Positions 38,708 through 46,386 of a stretch of DNA of 64,000 nucleotides are shown here, piece after piece (positions within the stretch are counted from its first letter, which is position 1; every line of letters begins with the position of its first letter). This DNA is from Acetobacter okinawensis JCM 25146 (GTDB lineage Bacteria; Pseudomonadota; Alphaproteobacteria; Acetobacterales; Acetobacteraceae): assembly GCF_000613865.1 (NCBI RefSeq), contig NZ_BAJU01000005.1:1-64000 (forward strand), given 5' to 3'. The notes beneath the pieces were generated by a model. It worked only from the letters and a program-made list of their open reading frames with translations, ran no database searches and was not told the DNA's origin. The translations under genes were made by a program, and so were the position numbers.

Positions 38708-39025
38708 ATGGAAACTGTCACACGTGCATCTTTGATAGAGCAGATCTATCAGCAGGTAGGGTTGTCTCGTAAAGAGTCGTCTGTGCTCCTAGAAGATGTT
38801 CTGGAGACAGTCATGCAGGCGCTCGAACGGGGCGAAAGTGTCAAAATCAGCGGTTTTGGCACGTTCTCAGTCCGTAAAAAGGGGCAGCGCTGCGGGCGCA
38901 ACCCCAAAACAGGGGAGGAAGTGCCTATTCTTCCCCGCTCCGTTCTGGTGTTTCGCTCCAGCCAGTTGCTAAGAGGCGAAGTCAACCATGAGGAGACAGA
39001 GCCGGGAGTCGAGTATGACGATTGA
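38708..39025 (+). CDS. ihfA: Integration host factor subunit alpha
   Basis: IHF alpha pairs with IHF beta to bend DNA sharply. The 105-residue protein has VTRASLIEQIYQQVGLSRKE, VKISGFGTFSVRKKGQRCGR and [20 protein letters not shown], which contains the DNA-intercalating Pro arm (NPKTG). The C-terminal extension is acidic. Its position between fabH and a MerR regulator is conserved in alphaproteobacteria. The beta subunit gene is at 44.0-44.3 kb. Confidence 0.97.
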   Translation: METVTRASLIEQIYQQVGLSRKESSVLLEDVLETVMQALERGESVKISGFGTFSVRKKGQRCGRNPKTGEEVPILPRSVLVFRSSQLLRGEVNHEETEPGVEYDD

Positions 39026-39614
39026 TGGCACATCCATTCCCCATGACGACGAGTATGACGTGCCAGATTCTGGCCTGGAGGCTCTGGAGTCGGGCAGTAT
39101 GGAAAAAGGCCCCCACGCATTCCGGACAATTAGTGAAGTTGCGGATGAACTGCATGTTCCCCAACATACCCTGCGTTTGTGGGAGACGCAGTTTCAGCAG
39201 GTACGTCCCCTGAAGAGAGGGGGCGGGCGGCGGTATTACAGGCCTGATGATGTCGTGCTGCTCGGTCGCATTGCTGACCTGCTCTATAATCAGGGTTACA
39301 CCGTTAAAGGTGTACAGCGCCTGCTGCGTGACGGAACTCTGGCCAGTGTTCCGTCATCCGGGGCTTTGGGCGGTGTGGAGGAAGAGGATGCCACTGTGCT
39401 GGTGGACGCCCCGGTAGCACACCCCGCTATCGAAGACTCGATAACTGGGGATTACCAGCAGATTGAGGCTGTAGCCGCCGAACTGCCAGCTGCTATTGAG
39501 GCTGGTCTGGAAGAAGCGCTGGTTGCAGTTATGGGACAGAATATCCGTTTGCGCGCCGACCTGGCCGATGTGCTGGTTGAGCTGGAGGCCATGCGCCGCA
39601 AGATTTTGGCCTGA
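39015..39614 (+). CDS. MerR-family transcriptional regulator
   Basis: The 199-residue protein has a MerR-type HTH at residues about 37-105: FRTISEVADELHVPQHTLRL, WETQFQQVRPLKRGGGRRYY and DVVLLGRIADLLYNQGYTVK. The acidic N-terminal 35 residues and C-terminal helix fit the MerR proteins that follow ihfA in alphaproteobacteria. No metal-binding Cys pattern is visible, so it is not a metal-sensing MerR. The ATG at 39015 overlaps the ihfA end; the two are likely co-transcribed. tRNA-Pro follows 78 bases later. Confidence 0.9.
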   Translation: MTIDGTSIPHDDEYDVPDSGLEALESGSMEKGPHAFRTISEVADELHVPQHTLRLWETQFQQVRPLKRGGGRRYYRPDDVVLLGRIADLLYNQGYTVKGVQRLLRDGTLASVPSSGALGGVEEEDATVLVDAPVAHPAIEDSITGDYQQIEAVAAELPAAIEAGLEEALVAVMGQNIRLRADLADVLVELEAMRRKILA

Positions 39615-39692
39615 TTGATAAAAAAGGCAAAAAAAACAGTTTGAGTGGGTTGCTCCCTGCCTAAGGGGCTGCTACATACCCCTCACACTTAA

Positions 39693-39766
39693 CGGGCAGT
39701 AGCGCAGTCTGGTAGCGCATCAGTCTGGGGGACTGGGGGTCGTGGGTTCGAATCCCGCCTGCCCGA
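39693..39766 (+). tRNA. tRNA-Pro (anticodon GGG)
   Basis: A full cloverleaf can be drawn. The acceptor stem is CGGGCAG/CTGCCCG, the D stem GCGC/GCGC, the anticodon stem TCAGT/ACTGG with loop CTGGGGG (anticodon GGG), and the T arm GTGGG-TTCGAAT-CCCGC, with discriminator A. The CCA end is not encoded. A possible but weak promoter lies about 15-43 bases upstream (TTGCTC, 17 bases, TACATA). The same position after ihfA-merR is seen in other alphaproteobacteria. Confidence 0.97.
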
Positions 39767-39813
39767 TATTCTTTCTGAAAATGTGAATGCTAAGTAACCC
39801 CTCTTGGGGGAGG

Positions 39814-39844
39814 AAATGCAAAAGTCTTTTCAGACTTCTGCATT
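39814..39844. terminator. Inverted repeat at the end of the AI-2E gene
   Basis: An imperfect 13-bp stem (TGCA-AAGTCT against AGACTT-TGCA with one A-C mismatch, 4-base loop) overlaps the stop of the permease gene and lies 48 bases after tRNA-Pro. It could stop both transcripts. The T tract is weak on either strand. Confidence 0.4.
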
Positions 39845-40948
39845 ATTTCCGTATGTCCAGCGCCGCCAGATCAGGTTGAGGGCGGCCATGGCAGCAGGGC
39901 CAATAAACAGGCCAATCAACCCCCACATTTCTGCCCCCCCTAAAATACCAAGCAGCACCCACAGGAATGGTAGCTTGGTGGTGCCTCCGATCAGGGTGGG
40001 GCGGACAAAGTGATCAGCGACAAAAATAACCGTTGCACCAATGCAGAACGTCACAATGGCCGCAACAGATGCGCCTGAGACCAGAATAAGCAGGGACACA
40101 AGGCTAATGGCGATCATGGCGCAAAAAGGGATCATGGCGGCAACGGCAGTCATGACGCCAAACAGGGCAGGGTGTGGCGCATGGGCAAAAAGGTAGACAA
40201 GGCCCATCAGCACGCCTTCGCCAATGCCGACCAGAACCAGCCCCTGCACGGAACCATGGATGGAAGCCACAATCTGGCGGGCTATACTTTCCCCCCTGCG
40301 GCCAAATGCCCGGCTTGAAGCAACGCGGCACTGACGAATGACCGAGACACCATCCTTGTAGAGAAAAAACAGGGTCAGAATAGAAAAGCAGAACAGCGTA
40401 CCCCGGTGCGCGATCTGGCTCCCGAGTGCGCGCGTAACCATAACACCCTTGTTGTCCAGCGCTCCCAGCAGGCCCGAGACATCACGCGGGTTGGACAGAT
40501 GCGTCTCCCACAGATGCGTAACGGTTGTGGCCCCCAGAGGTAACTGTTGAAGAACCTCTGGGACCGGGACGCCAAATTTACGGGCATGGTCCAGCCATTC
40601 CAGAGCACTCTGTGCCTCTCCAATCGCTTCAAGCGTGAACAGGGTCAGGGGAATGACAAATAGAAGTGCCATAACCGCCGTAAACAGGAGTGGCAGCAAG
40701 GTGCCCCGCGCCGCATTGGGCCACATGCGGCACGCGCCGCTGTAAAGGGGCCATGTGGCAATGGCAAAAACGCCGCCCCACGCCAGAGCGGGTAAAAAGC
40801 CCTGTATGGTGTATAGCGCCATACCCACAATAAAGAGAGCCAGAAGACTGCGCGCCATTTCCTGCCCCCGCTTGGAGCGCTGGCTGGCCTTTATAAGGCC
40901 ACAACGCTGGTGAGCAGGCACTAATGAAGATGGGGGCGTATTGGGCAT
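39830..40948 (-). CDS. AI-2E family transporter (TqsA/PerM-like permease)
   Basis: This 372-residue inner-membrane protein has the AI-2E layout: three N-terminal helices, a soluble middle stretch, then a cluster of helices with the conserved GVMTAVAAMIPFCAMIAISL and IGGTTKLPFLWVLLGILGG (the P-x-h-x-G motif region). The family includes the autoinducer-2 exporter TqsA and Na+/H+ antiporters; the substrate here cannot be told. It is divergent from murJ with about 200 bases between the starts. The true start may be internal, because the first 30 residues lack similarity. Confidence 0.87.
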   Translation of the reverse strand: MPNTPPSSLVPAHQRCGLIKASQRSKRGQEMARSLLALFIVGMALYTIQGFLPALAWGGVFAIATWPLYSGACRMWPNAARGTLLPLLFTAVMALLFVIPLTLFTLEAIGEAQSALEWLDHARKFGVPVPEVLQQLPLGATTVTHLWETHLSNPRDVSGLLGALDNKGVMVTRALGSQIAHRGTLFCFSILTLFFLYKDGVSVIRQCRVASSRAFGRRGESIARQIVASIHGSVQGLVLVGIGEGVLMGLVYLFAHAPHPALFGVMTAVAAMIPFCAMIAISLVSLLILVSGASVAAIVTFCIGATVIFVADHFVRPTLIGGTTKLPFLWVLLGILGGAEMWGLIGLFIGPAAMAALNLIWRRWTYGNNAEV

Positions 40949-41084
40949 GCGCGATGTGTCTTTCCAATGGTTCTGTTTTGTGCAGACCGCTCTTTATGTT
41001 CTGTAGGCAGCATACTGTGTTGTGGGTGAATAATATAGCGTATCCGGCGCCCACCCATATGCGGGACAAGGAGTTGGTGGGTAA

Positions 41085-41113
41085 TTGGCAGTATCTTTTT
41101 CCAGATTTATCTC
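41085..41113 (+). promoter_or_regulatory. Possible promoter of murJ
   Basis: TTGGCA (5 of 6 matches to the -35 consensus), a 17-base spacer and TATCTC lie 43-71 bases before murJ in the divergent intergenic region. The -10 is weak. Confidence 0.3.
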
Positions 41114-41155
41114 TAGTGTTCCGCTGCTTGCCTGCACATTCAAAGCGGATATCCC

Positions 41156-42706
41156 ATGCTCAGAAATTTTCTGACAGTTGGCGGCTGGACCATGCTCAGC
41201 CGCATTCTTGGACTGGTACGAGACCAGCTTCTGGCGGCCTTCATGGGGGCTGGCCCCCTGCAGGACGCGTATCAGGTCGCCTTCCGCCTGCCGAACATGT
41301 TTCGCCGTCTGTTCGGCGAGGGAGCATTTAACGCAGCCTTTGTTCCCATGTTCTCCACCGTTATGGTGCAGGAGGGGCGCGATGAGGCCCGGCTGTTCGC
41401 GCGCCGGACACTTGGGGTCATGCTGGCATGGCTGGTGTTTTTGTGTGTGCTGGGTGAGGTGTTCATGCCGCAGGTTCTGCGGGTGATTGCCCCGGGGTTT
41501 TTACAGCATGGTGACCGCTATGCCATGGCGGTCAGCCTGAGCCGTATTACCTTCCCTTATCTGGTTATGATCTGTGCGGCGGCTCTGCTGGCAGGCGTCT
41601 TGAATGGCCTGCACAGGTTTGGCATGGCATCCGCTGCCTATTTGGCCTTCAATGTGGTGGGTATTCTTGCCATTGTTGGTGCGTCTCCGTTTTTGCCAAC
41701 CGTGGCTTATGCCGCAGCATGGGGGGTTACGGTTTCGGGCGTTGTGCAACTAGGCCTGCTGGCTTGGGCGTGCGAGAAGGCGGAGTTTGGCCTTATGCCT
41801 TATGGCCCCGCCTGACGCCACGCATCCGCCAGTTGTTGCGGCGTATGGTGCCCGGCCTCATCGGGAGTGGCGTTGGCCAGATCAATCTGACCGTGGACAC
41901 CATTATTGGCACCTTGCTGCCTGCGGGCAGTGTTTCGCTCATGTATTTTGCTGACCGGATCAACCAGTTGCCGCTGGGTGTGCTTGGTGCGGCGGCGGGT
42001 ACAACACTCCTGCCGGTGCTAACTCGGCACCTGAGTGCTGGTGATATACAAGCTGCGCATAGGGCCCAGAACCGCTCGGTGGAATATGTTATTCTGCTGA
42101 CCCTGCCAGCCGTTGCCGGGTTGCTGGTTCTCGCTGGCCCGATCATGATCGTACTTTTCGGGCACGGGTCTTTTACCGAGCATGACGCGCTTTTGTCTGC
42201 CCAGTCCCTGCGTGCTTATGCCGTAGGTTTGCCAGCGTTCATTCTGGTCAAGGTGCTCTCCCCCGCATTTTTTGCGCGTGGGGATACACGGACTCCGGTT
42301 TACGTGGGCATAGGCGTGCTTGTGTTGAACTTTGTGCTTAATCTGCTGTTCATGGTGCCTCTGACGCATGTCGGGCCCCCCCTTGGCCAGCAGCATTACG
42401 GCGTGCGTCAACGTAGCGTTTCTGGTTGTGCTGCTGCTGCGTAAAAACGCACTGGTCGTGTATGGGACAACTCTGTTGCACATGGGGCGGGTGTGTCTTG
42501 CGGCTCTTTTTATGGGGCTTGGTCTCTGGGGCGTGGGGAGTATTGTAACGCTCCCGGCCATTTTTGTGACCAGAGCCGTCTGGCTGACTGGCATGGTCAT
42601 GGGTGGGGCAGCCCTTTATGCGGTTCTTTTACATGCTTTTGGCGTAGCGGACTTGCCCGATATGCTTGCGCGCATTCGTGGGCGGCTGCGCCGTAGGGCG
42701 GGATAA
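41156..42706 (+). CDS. murJ: Lipid II flippase MurJ (two frameshifts)
   Basis: MurJ moves lipid II across the inner membrane for peptidoglycan synthesis and is normally essential. The corrected length is 516 residues with about 14 helices. Hallmarks are MLSRILGLVRDQLLAAFMGA, FRLPNMFRRLFGEGAFNAAF, and, after the first break, SLMYFADRINQLPLGVLGAA and SPAFFARGDTRTPVYVG. The frame changes near 41808 (CCCC, one C missing) and 42375-42381 (seven C where six would fit). Both breaks leave homology continuous. It is followed 14 bases later by the UdgX gene. Confidence 0.93.
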
Positions 42707-42720
42707 AGTAGGGAGAACGC

Positions 42721-44000
42721 ATGCCTGAGGTTGTTCTTGCGCATCAGGTTGATTTTGCCACGTGGCGCAGCGCAAGCCGGTATTTTGTTCACTTGGGTAC
42801 TGAGCCCGAGGCACTGCATTGGACGGTCGCGTCCATAGGGGCGGCGCAACAATACGGCGCGGGCACAGCCCAGTACCCGGCACCTGCTCCGGTCATGAAT
42901 CTGTCTCGCCGGTTTGCATTGGCGCTGGGGCAGGCTTTGCAACTGCACGATCCTGAACGGTTTGCGCGCCTTTATCGCATTATGTACCGTCTGGCGCATG
43001 ATGGTCTGGAACTGACCGATCTGCATGACCCCGATCTGGTATGGTTGAGGCAGTCCATGGCGGCTGTGCGGGCGACTACATTGCGGTTCAGAGAGGCTTT
43101 TTCAGCCTTCAGCGCGCAACAGCAGGCTTCTGGAATTTTACAGAGTGCTCCCGAGCATTATATTCTGGAGGCGAATGCCCGCTATTGCACACAGCGTAAT
43201 GTGCGGCCGTGGCAGGTTGTGACCCCCTACCGACGTATGGAGTGGACAGGCGATACGCTGCGTTTTGCCGCTGGGACAGACGTTGTGCGGGATGAGGCTG
43301 CCGTGCAGTGGCAGGTGGATGGCACTGGCATCTGGCGTGGCTACGCCCTGAGTGTAGTACCACCCCAACGCAAGGATGTGGACATGGCTCCCAATCTGGC
43401 ATTGCTGGGTGCCGAGCTATGGATTGCCGGGCCTGTGCCTTGTGGGAGCCTGCATCGCGCACGGTTTTTGGTGAGGGGCCACAAAACGCTGCGCTCATGC
43501 TGGTGGGTGAACAGCCGGGCGATCAGGAAGACCTACAGGGGCGGCCTTTTGTTGGGCCTGCCGGGCAAGTGCTGGATAAGGCCCTGCAGGATGCCGGGTT
43601 GCAGCGCCATCAGGTTTACGTCACCAATGCGGTCAAGCATTTCCATTTTGTATGGAAAGGGAGTCGCCGTCTGCACCAGAAGCCACAGGCAGAGCATGTA
43701 GCCGCCTGCCGTGTATGGCTGGATGCGGAGCGCCGTCTGGTCCGGCCCGCATTGCTGGTTATGCTGGGGGTAACCGCTGCCCAAAGCGTTCTAAAAAAGC
43801 CGGTTACAATTTCTGCCACCCGCTCGCGCCTGTTCCATCTGGAAGGGGAGACACAAGGGCTGGTGACTGTGCATCCGTCTTACTTGCTGCGATTGCCAGA
43901 TGAGGCAAGTCGACAGAGAGAATATGCACGATTTGTGGAGGATTTACGTCTGGCTGCCAATTACATTGGTCAGGCAGAGCAGTGCGCTACGGAAGAATAA
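42721..44000 (+). CDS. UdgX-type uracil-DNA protein fused to a DUF4130 domain (frameshifted)
   Basis: The corrected protein has 426 residues. Residues 1 to about 220 match DUF4130, a DNA-repair-associated domain (RFARLYRIMYRLAHDG, APEHYILEANARYCTQRNVR). The rest is a family 4-like uracil-DNA glycosylase: CRACALWEPASRTVFGEGP, LVGEQPGDQEDLQGRPFVGP, VYVTNAVKHFHF, SRRLHQKP and VTVHPSYLLR. The SRRLH matches the KRRIH loop of UdgX, whose His binds uracil-DNA covalently; here that is about His319. The first frame ends and the second begins near 43423 (ELW/DCRAC, one G missing). It ends at the terminator shared with ihfB. Confidence 0.87.
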
Positions 44001-44025
44001 AGGCGGGCTAGGCCAAGCCCGCCTT
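44000..44025. terminator. Bidirectional terminator between udgX and ihfB
   Basis: A perfect 10-bp stem (AAGGCGGGCT/AGCCCGCCTT, 6-base loop) overlaps the last base of the UdgX stop and the ihfB 3' end. It would serve both convergent genes. Confidence 0.65.
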
Positions 44026-44298
44026 GTTCAGGCGTTGGTGAAGCTCTTTTCCGGTTTTGAAAAATGGAACGAGTTTTTTGCTGACCTGAACCTGTTCCCC
44101 TGTTTTGGGGTTCCTGCCCAGGCGTGGCTCCCGTTCCTTAACAGAAAAAGCACCAAACCCTCGCAACTCAACGCGGTTCCCTGCTGCCAGGCTGCTTGTT
44201 ATGCCGCCAAAAACCGTATTCACCAGCAGCGTAGCCTCTCTAAGCTGAAGGTGCGGGTTTTTTTCAATCAGAATGGCAATAAGTTCAGACCGCGTCAT
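44008..44298 (-). CDS. ihfB: Integration host factor subunit beta
   Basis: The 96-residue DNA-bending protein has [40 protein letters not shown] and [20 protein letters not shown], then [12 protein letters not shown]. The last element is diagnostic for IHF beta rather than HU. It forms a heterodimer with IHF alpha (38.7 kb). It is usually found after rpsA; here it stands alone, converging with udgX. Its upstream region carries repeated GTCTGG/CCAGAC inverted repeats. Confidence 0.94.
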   Translation of the reverse strand: MTRSELIAILIEKNPHLQLREATLLVNTVFGGITSSLAAGNRVELRGFGAFSVKEREPRLGRNPKTGEQVQVSKKLVPFFKTGKELHQRLNKAGLA

Positions 44299-44331
44299 GG
44301 AGCCCCCTGCCGATTAGGGTAGAGATAGGAG

Positions 44332-44428
44332 GTCTGGCTGAATCTGTACCAGACAGATACAAGCATTCCGCGCTCCACGGCAGGGCGTCAAGATAAAAAT
44401 GCCTGACAGTCTGGTAAGAATACCAGAC
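44332..44428. repeat. Two GTCTGG/CCAGAC inverted repeats between ihfB and mucR
   Basis: The first pair is at 44332-44337 and 44349-44354, with an 11-base loop. The second, at 44409-44428, is perfect over 8 bp (GTCTGGTA, loop AGAA, TACCAGAC). They lie in the 153-base gap upstream of ihfB and downstream of mucR. They may be operators for ihfB or a mucR terminator; the second hairpin is followed by TTTTT only after ten bases on the minus strand. Confidence 0.5.
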
Positions 44429-44451
44429 ACGTCAGAGCATAGGATGTTATC

Positions 44452-44915
44452 TTAGACTGCAGCTGCCTTTTTACCACGCTTTGCGCGACCGGACGTATCG
44501 TCTTCATCGCCTGCGGCATGGATTTTGCGGCCAAGGCCGATTTCACGCGCAAGGGTGGAACGACGTTCCGCATAGTTGGGGGCAACCATGGGGTAGTCCG
44601 CAGGCAGGTTCCAGCGTTCGCGGTACTGCTCGGGGGACATGCCGTAAGCGCTCTGGAGGTGCCGCTTGAGCATCTTCAGCTTTTTACCATCTTCAAGGCA
44701 GACGATATAGTCCGGGAAAACCGAACGCTTGACGGGCACAGCCGGCTGGAGCTTTTCAGGCTCGCTCTGCGGCTGGTCAGCCGTTTTAAGAGCTTGGAAA
44801 CGTCCTTGATCAGAGCCGGAATGGTAGCAGGGTCCGTCTGGTTGTTGGAGACGTGCGCGGACACGATCTCGGATACAAGATCTAGGAGAGGCGAATAGTT
44901 CTGGATCTCACTCAT
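44452..44915 (-). CDS. mucR: MucR/Ros-family transcriptional regulator (frameshifted)
   Basis: MucR proteins are zinc-finger regulators, often H-NS-like, that silence AT-rich promoters in alphaproteobacteria. The corrected length is 154 residues. The N-terminal oligomerisation part is [20 protein letters not shown]. The C-terminal finger is [20 protein letters not shown] followed by [20 protein letters not shown] and a basic tail. The frame breaks near 44797, where [11 protein letters not shown] would need one more A. The start is the ATG at 44915. A long AT-rich leader lies upstream, which fits autoregulation. Confidence 0.92.
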
Positions 44916-45338
44916 GGCAGGCCTAATTAAAAATTCAGTGTGAATAATAAGAACCATACTCAATTATTTAATCGTTGTGAACTGCCAATATACAAAAAAG
45001 CAAAAATAAGACCGGAGTGGTATAAAGTGCCGTAATGGCCTGCCGATTTTTTCAATATTGAGATAAAATTGTATAAATTATTCGTAATATTTGGTTAATA
45101 ATATACGATCATTGTTCAAACGAGTATCTGCATCTGTAAAAGGGGGCGTATTCTGAAGTGATGTCTTCTCTGGTTATAACAATTTGTTGATAATATTGTG
45201 ATCTTTGCAATCCAGACTTGAGAAAAGTTCAAAGCCATATTGCAATAGAGTGCTGATTTTTCAGGATATTTCGTTATTTGCAAGAACTGTATTCTGGGAA
45301 TATCAGGTTTGCTTTTACAGTATAGTACGTATCAAAAG
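44916..45338. other. AT-rich non-coding region upstream of mucR
   Basis: This stretch of about 420 bases is far richer in A and T than the rest of the window, with runs such as ATTATTTAA, TATAAATTATTCGTAATATT and TTAATAATATAC. I find no credible gene in it on either strand; the short open frames have no ribosome site or similarity. It must contain the mucR promoter (minus strand). MucR-type proteins bind AT-rich DNA, so a role in mucR autoregulation is reasonable. A small RNA cannot be excluded. Confidence 0.7.
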
Positions 45339-45381
45339 AAAAACCCCGGCCTGTTCCTGTATGGAAAAAGCCGGGGTTTTT
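45339..45381 (-). terminator. Strong terminator of lysR, probably bidirectional
   Basis: A 12-bp stem (AAAAACCCCGGC/GCCGGGGTTTTT) with a loop of about 19 bases ends in five T on either strand. It lies 20 bases after the lysR stop and insulates the AT-rich region. Confidence 0.85.
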
Positions 45382-45401
45382 CAAATACCGTTAGAGTAAA
45401 C

Positions 45402-46283
45402 TCAACGGATGCCGAGTTCACTCATCAGGAAGTCACGGAAGACGGCTACCCGTTTGGAACTGCGCAGTTCCTCGGGGTAGACAAAATAGGCATCGACCGT
45501 CGGGGTCGTAATTTCAGGCAGAACCTGTACCAGGTCCGGAAATTTGCTGGCAGCATAAGAAGGAATGGAGCCAATGCCCAGACCGGCAGCTATGGCGGAG
45601 GCCATGGCTGCCATGCTGTTGACCTCCAGCCGTGCCGGGCGGCTATGGTTGTTGGTCTGCCCTGCTTCGGCCAGCCAGTTGATATGGGCTACCGGCGGGT
45701 GGTGCTCACCAAACAGAACCAACTGGTGGTTTTTAATGTCTTCCAGGCTGGATGGCATGCCATGGCGCTCAATATACTGAGGCGCTGCAAAAATTGGCAG
45801 ATTGAAGTCCGCCAGATGGCGCTGGATCAGGTCCGGCTGGCGCGGAGCATGCATGCGCACGGCCACATCGGCCTCACGCATACCCAGATCCAGATCATTG
45901 TCTTCCAGAATAAGGCAGATATCAATCTCGGGGTTGGCCTCCATAAACTTATGGAGTCGTGGCATAAGCCAGCAGTTACCAAATCCGGTTGTGGTTGTAA
46001 CCCGTAGGCGGCCTGCGGCTTTTTCCTTGCTTTCCGTCAGCAAGGTCTGTGTCATCTCCAGTTTGGAGAACACTTCCCGAACCGTTTTGTGCAAGGTTTC
46101 CCCTTGCTCAGTCAGGATCAATCCACGCGCATGGCGGTGGAATAGGGGCACCTGAAGAACATCTTCCAGCGCAGAAATCTGTCTGGATACGGCAGACTGG
46201 CTTAGGTTAAGCACATCCCCCGCGTGGGTAAAGGAACCGGCTTCCGCTACGGCATGGAAAACCCGGAGTTTGTCCCAGTCCAC
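45402..46283 (-). CDS. LysR-family transcriptional regulator
   Basis: The 293-residue regulator has the LysR HTH at residues 1-60 (FHAVAEAGSFTHAGDVLNLS, SQSAVSRQISALEDVLQV) and a substrate-binding domain from about residue 90 to the end (LRVTTTTGFGNCWLMPRLHK, AIAAGLGIGSIPSYAA). The start is a GTG with an ideal AGGAGG five bases upstream. It lies 103 bases downstream of trxB on the same strand, a pairing seen in other Rhodospirillales. The ligand is unknown. A long perfect palindrome 63 bases upstream may be its operator. Confidence 0.92.
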   Translation of the reverse strand: MDWDKLRVFHAVAEAGSFTHAGDVLNLSQSAVSRQISALEDVLQVPLFHRHARGLILTEQGETLHKTVREVFSKLEMTQTLLTESKEKAAGRLRVTTTTGFGNCWLMPRLHKFMEANPEIDICLILEDNDLDLGMREADVAVRMHAPRQPDLIQRHLADFNLPIFAAPQYIERHGMPSSLEDIKNHQLVLFGEHHPPVAHINWLAEAGQTNNHSRPARLEVNSMAAMASAIAAGLGIGSIPSYAASKFPDLVQVLPEITTPTVDAYFVYPEELRSSKRVAVFRDFLMSELGIR

Positions 46284-46345
46284 GCACGCCTCCTGCTAAA
46301 TTGACTGAAATTACAAAAGCACAATACCATGCTTTCGAAGCTACT

Positions 46346-46367
46346 ACGTGCAGTAATTACTGCACGT
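46346..46367. promoter_or_regulatory. 22-bp perfect palindrome between trxB and lysR
   Basis: A loop-free perfect palindrome, with half-site ACGTGCAGTAA and its exact complement, lies 63-84 bases upstream of the lysR start and 20 bases after the trxB stop. No T tract follows, so an operator (perhaps for LysR autoregulation) is more likely than a terminator. Confidence 0.55.
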
Positions 46368-46386
46368 GGTCAAGGTATGGGCAGCG

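Noticed and set aside
39693-39766. tRNA-Pro as an island insertion point
   Set aside because: The sequence after it is an ordinary permease gene, without an integrase or a repeat of the tRNA 3' end.
44008-44298. HU instead of IHF beta
   Set aside because: The [15 protein letters not shown] tail is typical of IHF beta and differs from the HU C-terminus.
44916-45338. Small genes in the AT-rich region
   Set aside because: The short open frames there have no ribosome site or recognisable sequence, and AT-rich DNA of this length gives few stop-free stretches of note.
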